Positions 8,762-16,771 of a stretch of DNA of 61,617 nucleotides are shown here, piece by piece. The position numbers were made by a program, and so were the translations under genes. The notes under the pieces were generated by a model, which was given only the letters and a program-made list of their open reading frames with translations, ran no database searches and was not told where the DNA came from. Where the stretch lies: positions 1 through 61,617 of the forward strand of contig BLMC01000011.1 of assembly GCA_011959805.1 (NCBI GenBank), in the 5' to 3' direction. Each line of letters begins with the position of its first letter. Position 1 is the first letter of the stretch. This DNA comes from Lachnospiraceae bacterium (GTDB lineage Bacteria > Bacillota > Clostridia > Lachnospirales > Lachnospiraceae).

Positions 8762-10261
8762 TTAAAACTGAAAATAAATAAATTGTGTAGTATCATAAAG
8801 TGTACCATAACACCCATACAGTAAAATGACAAAAATCATCATCATTATTACAACTGTTCGAAACCACCAATCCTGTTTTAATAACAGATCCACGACATCA
8901 TGTCCCTTATATTTCAGATAATCCACACCAAACAACACTGCGATCGCTAACAACAGCATATTCATAGGTCCCTGTGTCACGCCAAGTTCATAGATAGAAC
9001 CATCAAAAAAAATCGTCCAATTCATGCAACTACACATATCCCGCAGAATCAAAAGTGCATCCTTTAATCCGCTCGCACGGAAAAATATCCATGCAAATGT
9101 CACAAATCCAAAGGTACACAACATCTGACACAGCTTTCTACTAAAAGATGCTACTTTTTGCATATGTGGATTCCCAGAACGTTTTTTAATCTTTTCTGCT
9201 AAATCCTCCATAACCTGTCCCATGCCATTTAACATCCCCCAAGACAAAAAACTAAGCGATGCTCCATGCCAAAGCCCACTTACTGCAAACACAACTATAC
9301 GGTTGTACTCTTTCCTCACTATTCCCTTTCTACTGCCACCAAGCGGAATATAAAGGTAATCACGAAACCACTCTGACAGCGAGATGTGCCATCTCCGCCA
9401 GAATTCTCGAATGTTCTTTGCATAATATGGTGCATCGAAATTGTTCATCAATCGTATGCCCATAAGCAGTGCGGAACCTCTTGCAATCGTAGAGTATCCA
9501 TAAAAATCACAATAAATCTGAATGGAAAATAAAATCGTCGCTATTAAAATAAAGAATCCCGGATAGCCCGCACTATCCTCATACACGGTATTCACGACAA
9601 TCGCTGCCCTATCCGCAATCACCACTTTCAGAAACAATCCATACAAAATCAGGATAACGCCCTTTTTCATATTCTTATATTGAAAGTCATATGCTTCATG
9701 TAATTGCACTAACAGATTTTTAGAACGCTCTATTGGTCCTGCCACAAGTTGGGGAAAAAATGAAACAAACAGCGCATAACGGATAAAATTTTTTTCTGCA
9801 TAAATATCTCCTCGGTACACATCAACTAGATACCCTAGCGACTGTAGTATATAAAAAGAAATCCCAACAGGCAGCAGTATCGACATTTCCCATGTGATTT
9901 CACCCACATGGAATGCCGAAAATATACGATTCAATGTAAAGACTCCCCATGAAAAATACTTATAGAAGAATAGAATCCCCAGATTTAGCACAATGCATAC
10001 AACAAGACACAGCTTTTTATTGTTGTGTCTTTTGTTTCCGTTCTCCTTATCCCCAACCTTAAAGTATTCGATAAACACTCCTCCTATATACGTAACTGTT
10101 GTACAAAATATCAATAAAAGAATGTATGTTTTATTCCATTGCATATAAAAATAATAACTTGCACACAACAGCCACACATAACGAACCTTTTTGGGCAGAA
10201 TATAATAAATTAAAACCACAATCAGTAAAAAAATCAAATACTGCACTGTATTAAATAGCAT
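8762..10261 (-). CDS. MBOAT-family O-acyltransferase (AlgI/DltB-like)
   Basis: A 499-aa multi-spanning MBOAT protein. It shows SIQIYCDFYGYSTIA, EFWRRWHISLSEWFRDYLY and PLGGSRKG, then SGLWHGAS with the conserved histidine, all in the usual order; the length is normal for AlgI-type proteins (about 470-520 aa). It moves an acyl group across the membrane, to be placed on polymer by the SGNH protein encoded next. It is first gene of its operon, with a near-consensus promoter at 10323-10351. A second MBOAT/SGNH pair is at 52438-55008. Confidence 0.9.
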   Translation of the reverse strand: MLFNTVQYLIFLLIVVLIYYILPKKVRYVWLLCASYYFYMQWNKTYILLLIFCTTVTYIGGVFIEYFKVGDKENGNKRHNNKKLCLVVCIVLNLGILFFYKYFSWGVFTLNRIFSAFHVGEITWEMSILLPVGISFYILQSLGYLVDVYRGDIYAEKNFIRYALFVSFFPQLVAGPIERSKNLLVQLHEAYDFQYKNMKKGVILILYGLFLKVVIADRAAIVVNTVYEDSAGYPGFFILIATILFSIQIYCDFYGYSTIARGSALLMGIRLMNNFDAPYYAKNIREFWRRWHISLSEWFRDYLYIPLGGSRKGIVRKEYNRIVVFAVSGLWHGASLSFLSWGMLNGMGQVMEDLAEKIKKRSGNPHMQKVASFSRKLCQMLCTFGFVTFAWIFFRASGLKDALLILRDMCSCMNWTIFFDGSIYELGVTQGPMNMLLLAIAVLFGVDYLKYKGHDVVDLLLKQDWWFRTVVIMMMIFVILLYGCYGTLYDTTQFIYFQF

Positions 10262-10322
10262 CTTTGAAACTTTCCTTCCACAAAATCTATCTGGTCAATT
10301 TATACAACCAAAAACACATTTA

Positions 10323-10351
10323 AGTATATATTTTGTCATAAAAAATGTCAA
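10323..10351 (-). promoter_or_regulatory. Sigma-A-type promoter of the acylation operon
   Basis: On the minus strand TTGACA (10351-10346), a 17-bp spacer and TATACT (10328-10323): a perfect -35, a five-of-six -10 and ideal spacing. Predicted transcription start is near 10316, about 55 bases before the MBOAT start. Confidence 0.75.
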
Positions 10352-10925
10352 TAGCTTCTTATCCGCTCTCAATAAACACTTGAATTAACAGTAATCCTTA
10401 TGAACTTTCTCGCAATCATCTAGTCTGTTTTTTCTGAATATTTATTGTATCAATAATAACACAGGCAGTTAGGCTTACCTATGTTCCATAAATTAATTCT
10501 CATAACGCCCTTTAAAGGATGTTTCACAAAGCAGTCATAACAAATTATGACCACAATTAATAAATCTATGAATATTTTATATTTCTTGTAGCTTTGTTAA
10601 TTAAAAAAACATATATTTCAAAAATATTACTACTATAAAAATAAAAACGTATTGATACTTCTAATGTTCTATATAAGGAAATAATAAGTTTCAAAACAAC
10701 GACAATACAAGAATACTAGACAATAGAGTTCTAACAATACCTCTTGACATCATATAATTGTCAAAACGATATTTTTATGCGCTACACTGACCATAAAACC
10801 ACTCCATCAAAAGCAATATCTGAAGTTCTGTCTTATATTCTAACAGGTTCATATATTTCTTAATTCAAATTTTTCGACAAGCACCAACTCGTTTGCTATT
10901 GTAAATGTAATGAATAAAATCACTA
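10352..10925. other. Long AT-rich intergenic region without a gene
   Basis: About 570 bp with no plausible coding frame on either strand. It contains a palindrome TTGACA (10744-10749) / TGTCAA (10759-10764) around ATATAAT, giving perfect -35-like hexamers on both strands but no good -10 at 16-18 bp. No clear terminator is seen after the licD gene that ends at 10926. Its size is unusual in this tightly packed locus and may mark an old deletion. Confidence 0.5.
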
Positions 10926-11732
10926 TCATTCAATGAAATGTTTTATGTATTCCCCGGTTCCTTTATCAGGAACCATATAATTACCATACTGTAAAGTAAG
11001 ATGACAATCATATCCTCTAGGCACTGGAAATTGTCTATCACGAAATTGCATAAAGCTAACCTTATCATACCACGCACTTTCATAAGGTCTGCTAATACCT
11101 TTCAAAGGCGAATTTACACTCATACAATACTTTTTGGGAGATTTATTCTGTTTATTAATCAGTTTATTTCTCCAACTTATAATCTTCTTCATATCTATTT
11201 TTGCACCTATACTGCCGAGAACTTTTGTCTGACATTTTTGAATCCATGTATACTTTTCACTTTTAATTCGATAGCGGTGTCCCATCCCCAATCCATATAA
11301 AATCTTATGCATTAATGCAACCCATTTTACCTGCCATATTGTATTTGCACTATAGACAAATTGGAAAATATCTATAAAGGCATAATTCTGTTTATTATCA
11401 TAAAATAAATCTTCATCATCTGATTTGTGAATCGGATAACGAAGATCTTGTACACGTGTTACAAAATCAAAAAAATTAGGTAATAAATCATTTGGTGTTG
11501 TTATTCTTAAATGTTCTGGAAGCTGCTCTCTTAATTTTGCGCACAATAGTTCATAATCTTTCTGCCATACGATAATATCAATATCATCATCCCACGGAAT
11601 AAAATCATGGTTCCGAACAGCTCCTAACATACTTCCACCATGAAGCATATATATTATATGATTTCTCCTGCATATATCATCAACAACACACAAAATCTCA
11701 AACAACACATCTTGGTATTCTCGTAATGTCAT
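10926..11732 (-). CDS. LicD-family phosphotransferase (second copy)
   Basis: A 268-aa LicD protein with GSMLGAVRNHDF and PWDDDIDI at about residues 32-55, the metal-binding acidic cluster of the family. It probably transfers a phosphorylated alcohol or amine from a CDP carrier to the polymer. The start overlaps the stop of the cytidylyltransferase by four bases (ATGA), so the pair is translationally coupled. It is diverged from the LicD at 1720-2610 outside the core motif, so it may use another donor or acceptor. In the orientation seen, both genes lie downstream of the outward promoter of the inversion switch at 12234-13345. Confidence 0.85.
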   Translation of the reverse strand: MTLREYQDVLFEILCVVDDICRRNHIIYMLHGGSMLGAVRNHDFIPWDDDIDIIVWQKDYELLCAKLREQLPEHLRITTPNDLLPNFFDFVTRVQDLRYPIHKSDDEDLFYDNKQNYAFIDIFQFVYSANTIWQVKWVALMHKILYGLGMGHRYRIKSEKYTWIQKCQTKVLGSIGAKIDMKKIISWRNKLINKQNKSPKKYCMSVNSPLKGISRPYESAWYDKVSFMQFRDRQFPVPRGYDCHLTLQYGNYMVPDKGTGEYIKHFIE

Positions 11733-12157
11733 AACTCAATACTCCTATCATTTTGTAAATTTAGTGTATTTGAAATTCGCGTAGACGAAATTCCCTTTGT
11801 ATATGGAAAGTAGATTATTTTTATTCTTTCCCTAGCAAACTTTTCCTCATAATCTTTCCATTTATTTGTAGCATACCAATCATCACCTACAAATAAAACG
11901 GAGGCTCCCAACTTCTTACACGCCAAAAGCTTATCCATGTCATACTGTGGTACTGCAGCATCTACATATTTAATACTTCTTATAATTTCAATTCTATCCT
12001 CAAATGGTATTAATGCGCACTTCCCTTTATAAGATACTAAATCATCTACTGTCACTCCAACCACTAATTTATCACAAAATCCTTTTGCATTTTTTAATAG
12101 ATTAAGATGTCCAATATGAAACAAGTCAAAAACACCTGTTGTATAACCAATAATCAT
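11729..12157 (-). CDS. Cytidylyltransferase family protein (TagD/phospho-alcohol type)
   Basis: A 142-aa nucleotidyltransferase with TGVFDLFHIGH at residues 7-17 (HxGH at 14-17) and YTKGISSTRIS near the end. It is clearly related to TagD, but the middle region (VTVDDLVSYKGK) is closer to the broad cytidylyltransferase family that also includes phosphocholine/phosphoethanolamine enzymes. Its CDP product would feed the coupled LicD. The start at 12157 lies 77 bp inside the left inverted repeat of the switch; GGGG about ten bases upstream is a weak ribosome site. No promoter is seen between the repeat and the gene, so expression probably depends on the switch promoter. Confidence 0.8.
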   Translation of the reverse strand: MIIGYTTGVFDLFHIGHLNLLKNAKGFCDKLVVGVTVDDLVSYKGKCALIPFEDRIEIIRSIKYVDAAVPQYDMDKLLACKKLGASVLFVGDDWYATNKWKDYEEKFARERIKIIYFPYTKGISSTRISNTLNLQNDRSIEL

Positions 12158-12233
12158 TATTTTTCCCCACTTTCCTATTTGCTAGTTATTCTTTACAATT
12201 GTATAATTAAAGCGTTTTTTATAAATACAAAAA

Positions 12234-12263
12234 ATCCCTAAGTACCTAACTAAAGGATTTATA
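12234..12263 (+). repeat. Left inverted repeat of the invertible segment
   Basis: Thirty bases starting ATCCCTAAGTACC and ending AAAGGATTTATA, the exact reverse complement of 13316-13345. The next bases on both the inner and outer sides do not pair, so the repeat is exactly 30 bp. It contains an imperfect palindrome of the form ATCCYTWAGT, 5 bp, ACTWARGGAT, as expected for two recombinase-binding half-sites around an asymmetric crossover. Confidence 0.9.
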
Positions 12264-12271
12264 ATAGATTT

Positions 12272-12301
12272 ATAATAAACTATCTTTACATGTATTGTCA
12301 A
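12272..12301 (-). promoter_or_regulatory. Outward promoter inside the invertible segment
   Basis: On the minus strand TTGACA (12301-12296), an 18-bp spacer, TATTAT (12277-12272): a perfect -35 and a five-of-six -10. Predicted start is near 12265, at the inner edge of the left repeat, so transcription runs through the repeat into 12157-10926. If the segment inverts, the same promoter would read rightwards to 13397. It lies after the recombinase stop codon, so it does not drive the recombinase. Confidence 0.7.
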
Positions 12302-12335
12302 GAATTTACATCAAAACCATATTTTGTGTAGATAT

Positions 12336-13289
12336 CTATTTATTTATTCTATCTATTAATTCAACACATTTTCTTTTTTGTTCAATACTGGGATGAACAT
12401 ATAAATTCATTGTGATATTTACATTAGCATGTCCAAGTATTTCACTTACAGTTTTATAGTCAGCACCGCATTCGATACATCTAGTAGCAAATGTATGTCT
12501 TAGACAATGAAAGTTTAATTTACGAATATCTAAAGAGTCCATAAATTGTGAATAAAAGTTTCTGTATGTTCGTGGTTCAATGTATTTTTCTGTATTTGTT
12601 AAAACATATGTGTTAGGGTTGTTTGCATGTAATTTTATTAATGTCTGTGTGAGTTTGGATGAAATAGGCACTTCACGTATTGAGTTGCATGTTTTCGGAG
12701 AAGTAATACTTATTTTTGTATGTTTTTCTTCAATTTCTTCTTTAAAATATAGTCTTTGCAATGTTTTAGAAATTATAATGGTTCTATTTTCCAAATCAAT
12801 GTCGGACCATCTTAATGCGCATAACTCTCCAATTCTAATTCCCGTATATAAACTAATTAAAATGCCATTTGATTTATTTGTTAAATTGGATAATATGGCG
12901 TTTACTATAATTTGTTGTTCTCGAATCGTATATGTTTGTGCAGCAACAGTTCTATTTTTACATACTGGGATTACTAAATTAATTTTTTGATTTGGTATGT
13001 AATTTTTTTGCATTCCATAGTTTAAACACAATTTGAAAATTAAAGTTATATCTCGAGCAGTCTTGTCAGAAAGTGGCATATTACCTTGCAAGCGATTATT
13101 TTCAAACCACTGTGACATTTTTTGATTCAAAATATCTGATGTTATCATAGAACAATTCATATTACCAAATAATGGAATAATATGATTTTTCAACTGTATA
13201 GCATAATTACAATAAGTTGATTCTTTAACCAAATTTTTTTTATAATGGAGCCATTCCTCCGCAAGCTCTTTAAATGTCAAATAATTCAT
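12336..13289 (-). CDS. Tyrosine site-specific recombinase (invertase)
   Basis: A 317-aa phage-integrase-family recombinase. An N-terminal SAM-like core-binding domain (about residues 1-110) is followed by the catalytic domain with Arg152 (TGIRIGEL), a likely Lys199 (SPKT), His261 and Arg264 (HCLRH), His287 (GHANV) and nucleophile Tyr297 (YVHPS). All active-site residues are present, so the enzyme looks functional. It has no arm-binding domain, which fits a simple invertase. The ribosome site is AAAGGTGG, nine bases from the ATG. The gene fills the segment between the perfect inverted repeats, so its own orientation relative to the flanks would change on inversion. Its promoter is not clear. 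Confidence 0.9.
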   Translation of the reverse strand: MNYLTFKELAEEWLHYKKNLVKESTYCNYAIQLKNHIIPLFGNMNCSMITSDILNQKMSQWFENNRLQGNMPLSDKTARDITLIFKLCLNYGMQKNYIPNQKINLVIPVCKNRTVAAQTYTIREQQIIVNAILSNLTNKSNGILISLYTGIRIGELCALRWSDIDLENRTIIISKTLQRLYFKEEIEEKHTKISITSPKTCNSIREVPISSKLTQTLIKLHANNPNTYVLTNTEKYIEPRTYRNFYSQFMDSLDIRKLNFHCLRHTFATRCIECGADYKTVSEILGHANVNITMNLYVHPSIEQKRKCVELIDRINK

Positions 13290-13315
13290 TTTTATAGTCC
13301 ACCTTTCTTCTTTGC

Positions 13316-13345
13316 TATAAATCCTTTAGTTAGGTACTTAGGGAT
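13316..13345 (-). repeat. Right inverted repeat of the invertible segment
   Basis: Exact 30-bp reverse complement of 12234-12263, beginning TATAAATCC and ending TACTTAGGGAT. It lies 26 bp upstream of the recombinase ATG and 51 bp before the first pyruvyl-transferase gene. Just outside it is a lone -10-like TATACT (13352-13357) without a matching -35. Confidence 0.9.
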
Positions 13346-13396
13346 ACAATATATACTAATCGATTTCCGACAATAAATCAAAAGGAGAAATAATGC

Positions 13397-14440
13397 ATGA
13401 AATGGGGAAGAATAACATTTGCGACTTCTTTATGTTATAAAAATTATTGTAATATTGGGGATGTTATGCAAACATTTGCAGTCGACCTCATATACAAAGA
13501 AATGCAAATTGCATCCGAACAGATTGTTGATATACCTGCTGACGAAATAAATACCTATAATGGAGAACTTGTACTTCTTCCAATGGCTGGTAATTTCCAA
13601 TACAGTAGAAAACATCCCGTATTTCCGACTTCAAAAAATATTATTCCTATATTTCTAAGCATATATTGTACCTCATGGCAATACCTTAAACATACTGACT
13701 TTTGGAACAAATACGGGCCAATTGGTTGCCGGGATGAAAATACTATGATTGCAATGCGTCAAAAGGGATATGACGCATACCTGCTAGGTTGTATCACTAC
13801 TCTTTTCCCAAAACGCAATTTTAATCCACATATTCCACACGTCTTTTTAATAGATGTTCAGCCAAAGGTAATTGAATATATTCCTAAAAATCTTCTGGAA
13901 TCATCTGAATACATTACACACGACATACTAATTGACAGAAGTTTACCAAAAGACAAAATAATGGAAGACATTCAAAATAAAACAAAGGAAATCTATGCAC
14001 GCTATTATAATGAAGCTACATTAATCGTAACTTCTCGACTTCATGCCGCTGCTCCTTGTATTGCCATGGGAATTCCAACAATTGTCGTTAAAAATGGATT
14101 TGATGAACGTTTTGGATGGTTGGATAAATTTGTACCATTGTACACACCAGATGAGTATAGCAAAATCAACTGGAATCCTCAACCTGTAGATCTTACAGAA
14201 CACAAAGCAAGGTTAATGCGCGCTGTTATAAACCTTTTAAGTAGAAAAACAAATTATAGTGACTTAGAAAGTACCCATTCCTTTTATTTGGACAGAACAA
14301 AAAAAAACCTTCATACACCAATATTAACTTCCTGCTTCATATGGCTTGCACAATATTTTCCAGCACTTGCCGAGTTTATTCAGAAAAAAATTCTAAAAGC
14401 TTTTTCTACTACTGCGCTTTCTGATAAAAAGGAGATATAA
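13397..14440 (+). CDS. Polysaccharide pyruvyl transferase family protein 1
   Basis: A 347-aa member of the WcaK/CsaB pyruvyl-transferase family, which puts a pyruvate ketal from phosphoenolpyruvate onto a sugar. The diagnostic C-terminal stretch is SRLHAAAPCIAMGIPTIV at about residues 212-229, followed by ERFGWLDKF. The middle has GCRDENT and YLLGC segments typical of the GT-B-like fold. A good AGGAG lies 11 bases before the ATG at 13397. The start codon of a four-gene-bounded unit sits 51 bp beyond the right repeat of the inversion switch, and no complete promoter is present in this orientation, so the gene is predicted to be off. A paralogue follows after 3 bp. Confidence 0.85.
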   Translation: MKWGRITFATSLCYKNYCNIGDVMQTFAVDLIYKEMQIASEQIVDIPADEINTYNGELVLLPMAGNFQYSRKHPVFPTSKNIIPIFLSIYCTSWQYLKHTDFWNKYGPIGCRDENTMIAMRQKGYDAYLLGCITTLFPKRNFNPHIPHVFLIDVQPKVIEYIPKNLLESSEYITHDILIDRSLPKDKIMEDIQNKTKEIYARYYNEATLIVTSRLHAAAPCIAMGIPTIVVKNGFDERFGWLDKFVPLYTPDEYSKINWNPQPVDLTEHKARLMRAVINLLSRKTNYSDLESTHSFYLDRTKKNLHTPILTSCFIWLAQYFPALAEFIQKKILKAFSTTALSDKKEI

Positions 14441-14443
14441 AAC

Positions 14444-15484
14444 ATGAAATGGGGAAGAATAACATTTGCTAACCGTGCTATTGAGCGTAATTATTTTAAT
14501 GCTGGTGATACGATACAAATTTTTGCTGTAGATATTATTTATAAAGAAATGCGACTTAATCAAAATGATATTATTAATATTCCAATTGATGAAATTCGCA
14601 CTTATCATGGCGAAAAAGTAATCCTTCCAATTGCTGGCTATTTTCAATATGAAAGTAGAAATCCTGTATTTCCAACCTCAAATGACATTATACCAATATT
14701 TTTAAGCTTGCATTGTACATCCAAACAATATTTAAAATATAAAAGTTTTTGGAAAAAATGTGAGCCTATAGGGTGTAGAGATGAAAGTACAATGCTGGCT
14801 ATGCGCAAAAATGGTTGCGACGCATACCTTCTAGGATGTATTACCTCGTTGTTTCCAAAGCGTAATTTTGTCCCAAACACTCCTCATGTTTTTTTAGTTG
14901 ACGTCCATCCTAAAGCAGTACAGTATGTTCCTCAAAATATTATGCAATCAGCAGAATATATGACACAAGATATATGTATTGACAAAAATATGCCCAAACA
15001 AAAAATCGCAGATGTCATTCAGGAACAAACGAAAAATATTTATTCCAGATACTTTAACGAAGCTACATTAATTATCACTTCTCGACTACATGTAGCTGTT
15101 CCATGCATGGCTATGGGAATACCTGTCATTGTTGTAAAAGATGGATTTGACAAACGTTTTGGATGGTTGGAAAAGTTTCTACCACTATACACACCAGATG
15201 AATATAATACAATAAATTGGAATCCTCAACCTGTTGATATAGAAGAACATAAAAAATATTTACTTGAAAATGCAATCCTACTGCTTGAAAGAAAAACATG
15301 TATCAATAATTTGGAATATGTGCATCATTTCTTAATGGACAGAAACAGAAAAAAACTTCACACATCTTTTCTGGTTTCTGGATACCAATGGCTTGCTCAA
15401 TATTCTCCACAGTTAGCTTCATTTGTCCGATATAAATTATTAAAGCCTTTTAGTATCTCTGCCAGAACAGATTCCCAAAAGTAA
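14444..15484 (+). CDS. Polysaccharide pyruvyl transferase family protein 2
   Basis: A 346-aa tandem paralogue of the previous gene, alike over the full length: MKWGRITFA start, GCRDEST, YLLGC, SRLHVAVPCMAMGIPVIV and KRFGWLEKF. It should also add a pyruvate ketal or a related enolpyruvyl-derived group, perhaps to another residue. AAGGAGATATAAAAC precedes the ATG. The first 26 bases of the two genes are identical, so homologous recombination could fuse or delete them. It ends at a strong bidirectional terminator. With its partner it forms the right-hand output of the inversion switch. Confidence 0.85.
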   Translation: MKWGRITFANRAIERNYFNAGDTIQIFAVDIIYKEMRLNQNDIINIPIDEIRTYHGEKVILPIAGYFQYESRNPVFPTSNDIIPIFLSLHCTSKQYLKYKSFWKKCEPIGCRDESTMLAMRKNGCDAYLLGCITSLFPKRNFVPNTPHVFLVDVHPKAVQYVPQNIMQSAEYMTQDICIDKNMPKQKIADVIQEQTKNIYSRYFNEATLIITSRLHVAVPCMAMGIPVIVVKDGFDKRFGWLEKFLPLYTPDEYNTINWNPQPVDIEEHKKYLLENAILLLERKTCINNLEYVHHFLMDRNRKKLHTSFLVSGYQWLAQYSPQLASFVRYKLLKPFSISARTDSQK

Positions 15485-15490
15485 CTGCTC

Positions 15491-15536
15491 AAAAAGCAAG
15501 GCATGATAAGCCTAAAGCCTATCATGTCTTGCTTTT
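15491..15536. terminator. Strong bidirectional terminator between converging operons
   Basis: AAAAAGCAAGGCATGATA (15491-15508) pairs with TATCATGTCTTGCTTTT (15520-15536) through a long stem with an inner AGCC/GGCT. It has A and T tracts on both sides, so it works in both directions. It stops the pyruvyl-transferase transcript and the long minus-strand operon. The last codons of the flippase gene (stop at 15512) lie inside the stem. Confidence 0.85.
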
Positions 15537-16771
15537 CTTAGTATTATAATATATGCTATACCAAATACTAAAGCCAATAATATCATTGTAATCATATATC
15601 CCCACACAGCTCCTTCCAGTTGAAACCACTGTACCATTTTATAAATAATAAAACGTCCAGCCAGGGAAACTCCCAAATATATCAGCATCGCTTTTTTCTG
15701 TTTATTCATAACAGTAAATATATTAGCAAGAAAACCACCAACTGCTAAAAAGCCACTCGCTAAAAGGGTTTCTAACAAATGTATTTTATATGCATTAAGA
15801 TCCTTATGATACAAAATAGATAATACTGAAGTCCCCAGAAAAAATCCCCCGAATAAACATATCAGCACAATTGTGATAAGAACAAACATCTGCCTCACAA
15901 TTCTATAGGAAAACTGCTGAATTTTATGTTCTTTCCACTCCATTGAATACAATACATACTGTGGACGATAAATAAAACTATTCAGTAACGTAACCACAAA
16001 CACCGGCATGGATATATACCCATAAACAGCCTGCATTTCATCGCCAAGATATGTATTTATCGCATACTTTGGAATATTTGTTATATAGATATATAAATAT
16101 GACGCGATGCATAAAAACACACTTTCCTTAAATAATTTATCCATTCCTTTTCTTGAGTCACCTACATTATTGTCTATATATCTAAAATAAGTATATATAA
16201 TAAATATAGTTCCAGAAATAAAACAAACAACAAATCCCCAGATAGCAGACTTGACAATATCCTTTGATACAAAGTCAACAACTATAAATACCAAAAGTGT
16301 TAGTACCCATCGTATCGAAAATATTTTGCTACCAATATCCAATCTTCCCCTTGCCTGATATGAACCAGCAAATACATCCTCAAAAGCCTCAACCGCGTAC
16401 CACATACAAACCCAAAAAACACATGATGACTTTTGATTAATATCATTGTAAATTCCCAAATTGTACAGAAAATAAATAATGGTAGACAACACCATAATTC
16501 CAACTGTTATTATCCTAAAATTAAAAAATACTTTAAATGTATATTCTTCATTCTCATGTACAACCTGATAATTCCTTATCCCAAACTTTCCAACTGTCAT
16601 CAATAAATTCGCAACAGAAAAAGCAAATGTTAAAATCCCAGCTTCTTTTAATCCGTTTATTCTTGAGACTACAGCAACAATAATTACAGCTTCTGCAGCA
16701 TTTATAATTCCTGCTATAATATTCCATATCACATTTTTTCGATAAATTGATTCTGTTTTGCTTCTATTCAT
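15512..16771 (-). CDS. wzx: Polysaccharide flippase (Wzx-type, MOP superfamily)
   Basis: A 419-aa membrane protein with about 12 hydrophobic helices, beginning NVIWNIIAGIINAAEAVIIV and LTFAFSVANLLMTVGKFG, the usual start of Wzx/PST oligosaccharide flippases. It should move undecaprenyl-linked repeat units across the membrane. The frame is open to 16894, but an ATGA overlap with the rfbG stop codon fixes the start at 16771 and means translational coupling. It is the last gene of the long minus-strand operon. Two ABC-type flippases are also encoded (28528 and 50679), so the locus may export more than one lipid-linked product. Confidence 0.8.
   Translation of the reverse strand: MNRSKTESIYRKNVIWNIIAGIINAAEAVIIVAVVSRINGLKEAGILTFAFSVANLLMTVGKFGIRNYQVVHENEEYTFKVFFNFRIITVGIMVLSTIIYFLYNLGIYNDINQKSSCVFWVCMWYAVEAFEDVFAGSYQARGRLDIGSKIFSIRWVLTLLVFIVVDFVSKDIVKSAIWGFVVCFISGTIFIIYTYFRYIDNNVGDSRKGMDKLFKESVFLCIASYLYIYITNIPKYAINTYLGDEMQAVYGYISMPVFVVTLLNSFIYRPQYVLYSMEWKEHKIQQFSYRIVRQMFVLITIVLICLFGGFFLGTSVLSILYHKDLNAYKIHLLETLLASGFLAVGGFLANIFTVMNKQKKAMLIYLGVSLAGRFIIYKMVQWFQLEGAVWGYMITMILLALVFGIAYIIILRKARHDRL

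Larger units (their letters stand above)
12234..13345. mobile_element. Invertible DNA segment (inverton) carrying its own tyrosine recombinase
   Basis: A 1112-bp segment bounded by perfect 30-bp inverted repeats (12234-12263 and 13316-13345), filled almost entirely by a tyrosine recombinase gene. A promoter at 12272-12301 points outward through the left repeat. The layout is that of a phase-variation switch: recombination between the repeats would flip the promoter from the cytidylyltransferase/licD pair on the left to the pyruvyl-transferase pair on the right. The repeats and the promoter boxes are seen directly; inversion itself is inferred. No transposase and no target-site duplication is seen. 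Confidence 0.85.

Noticed and set aside
13346-13396. Independent promoter for the pyruvyl-transferase genes outside the switch
   Set aside because: TATACT at 13352-13357 has no -35 within 16-18 bp (best two of six bases) and no extended -10, so it is unlikely to be strong alone.
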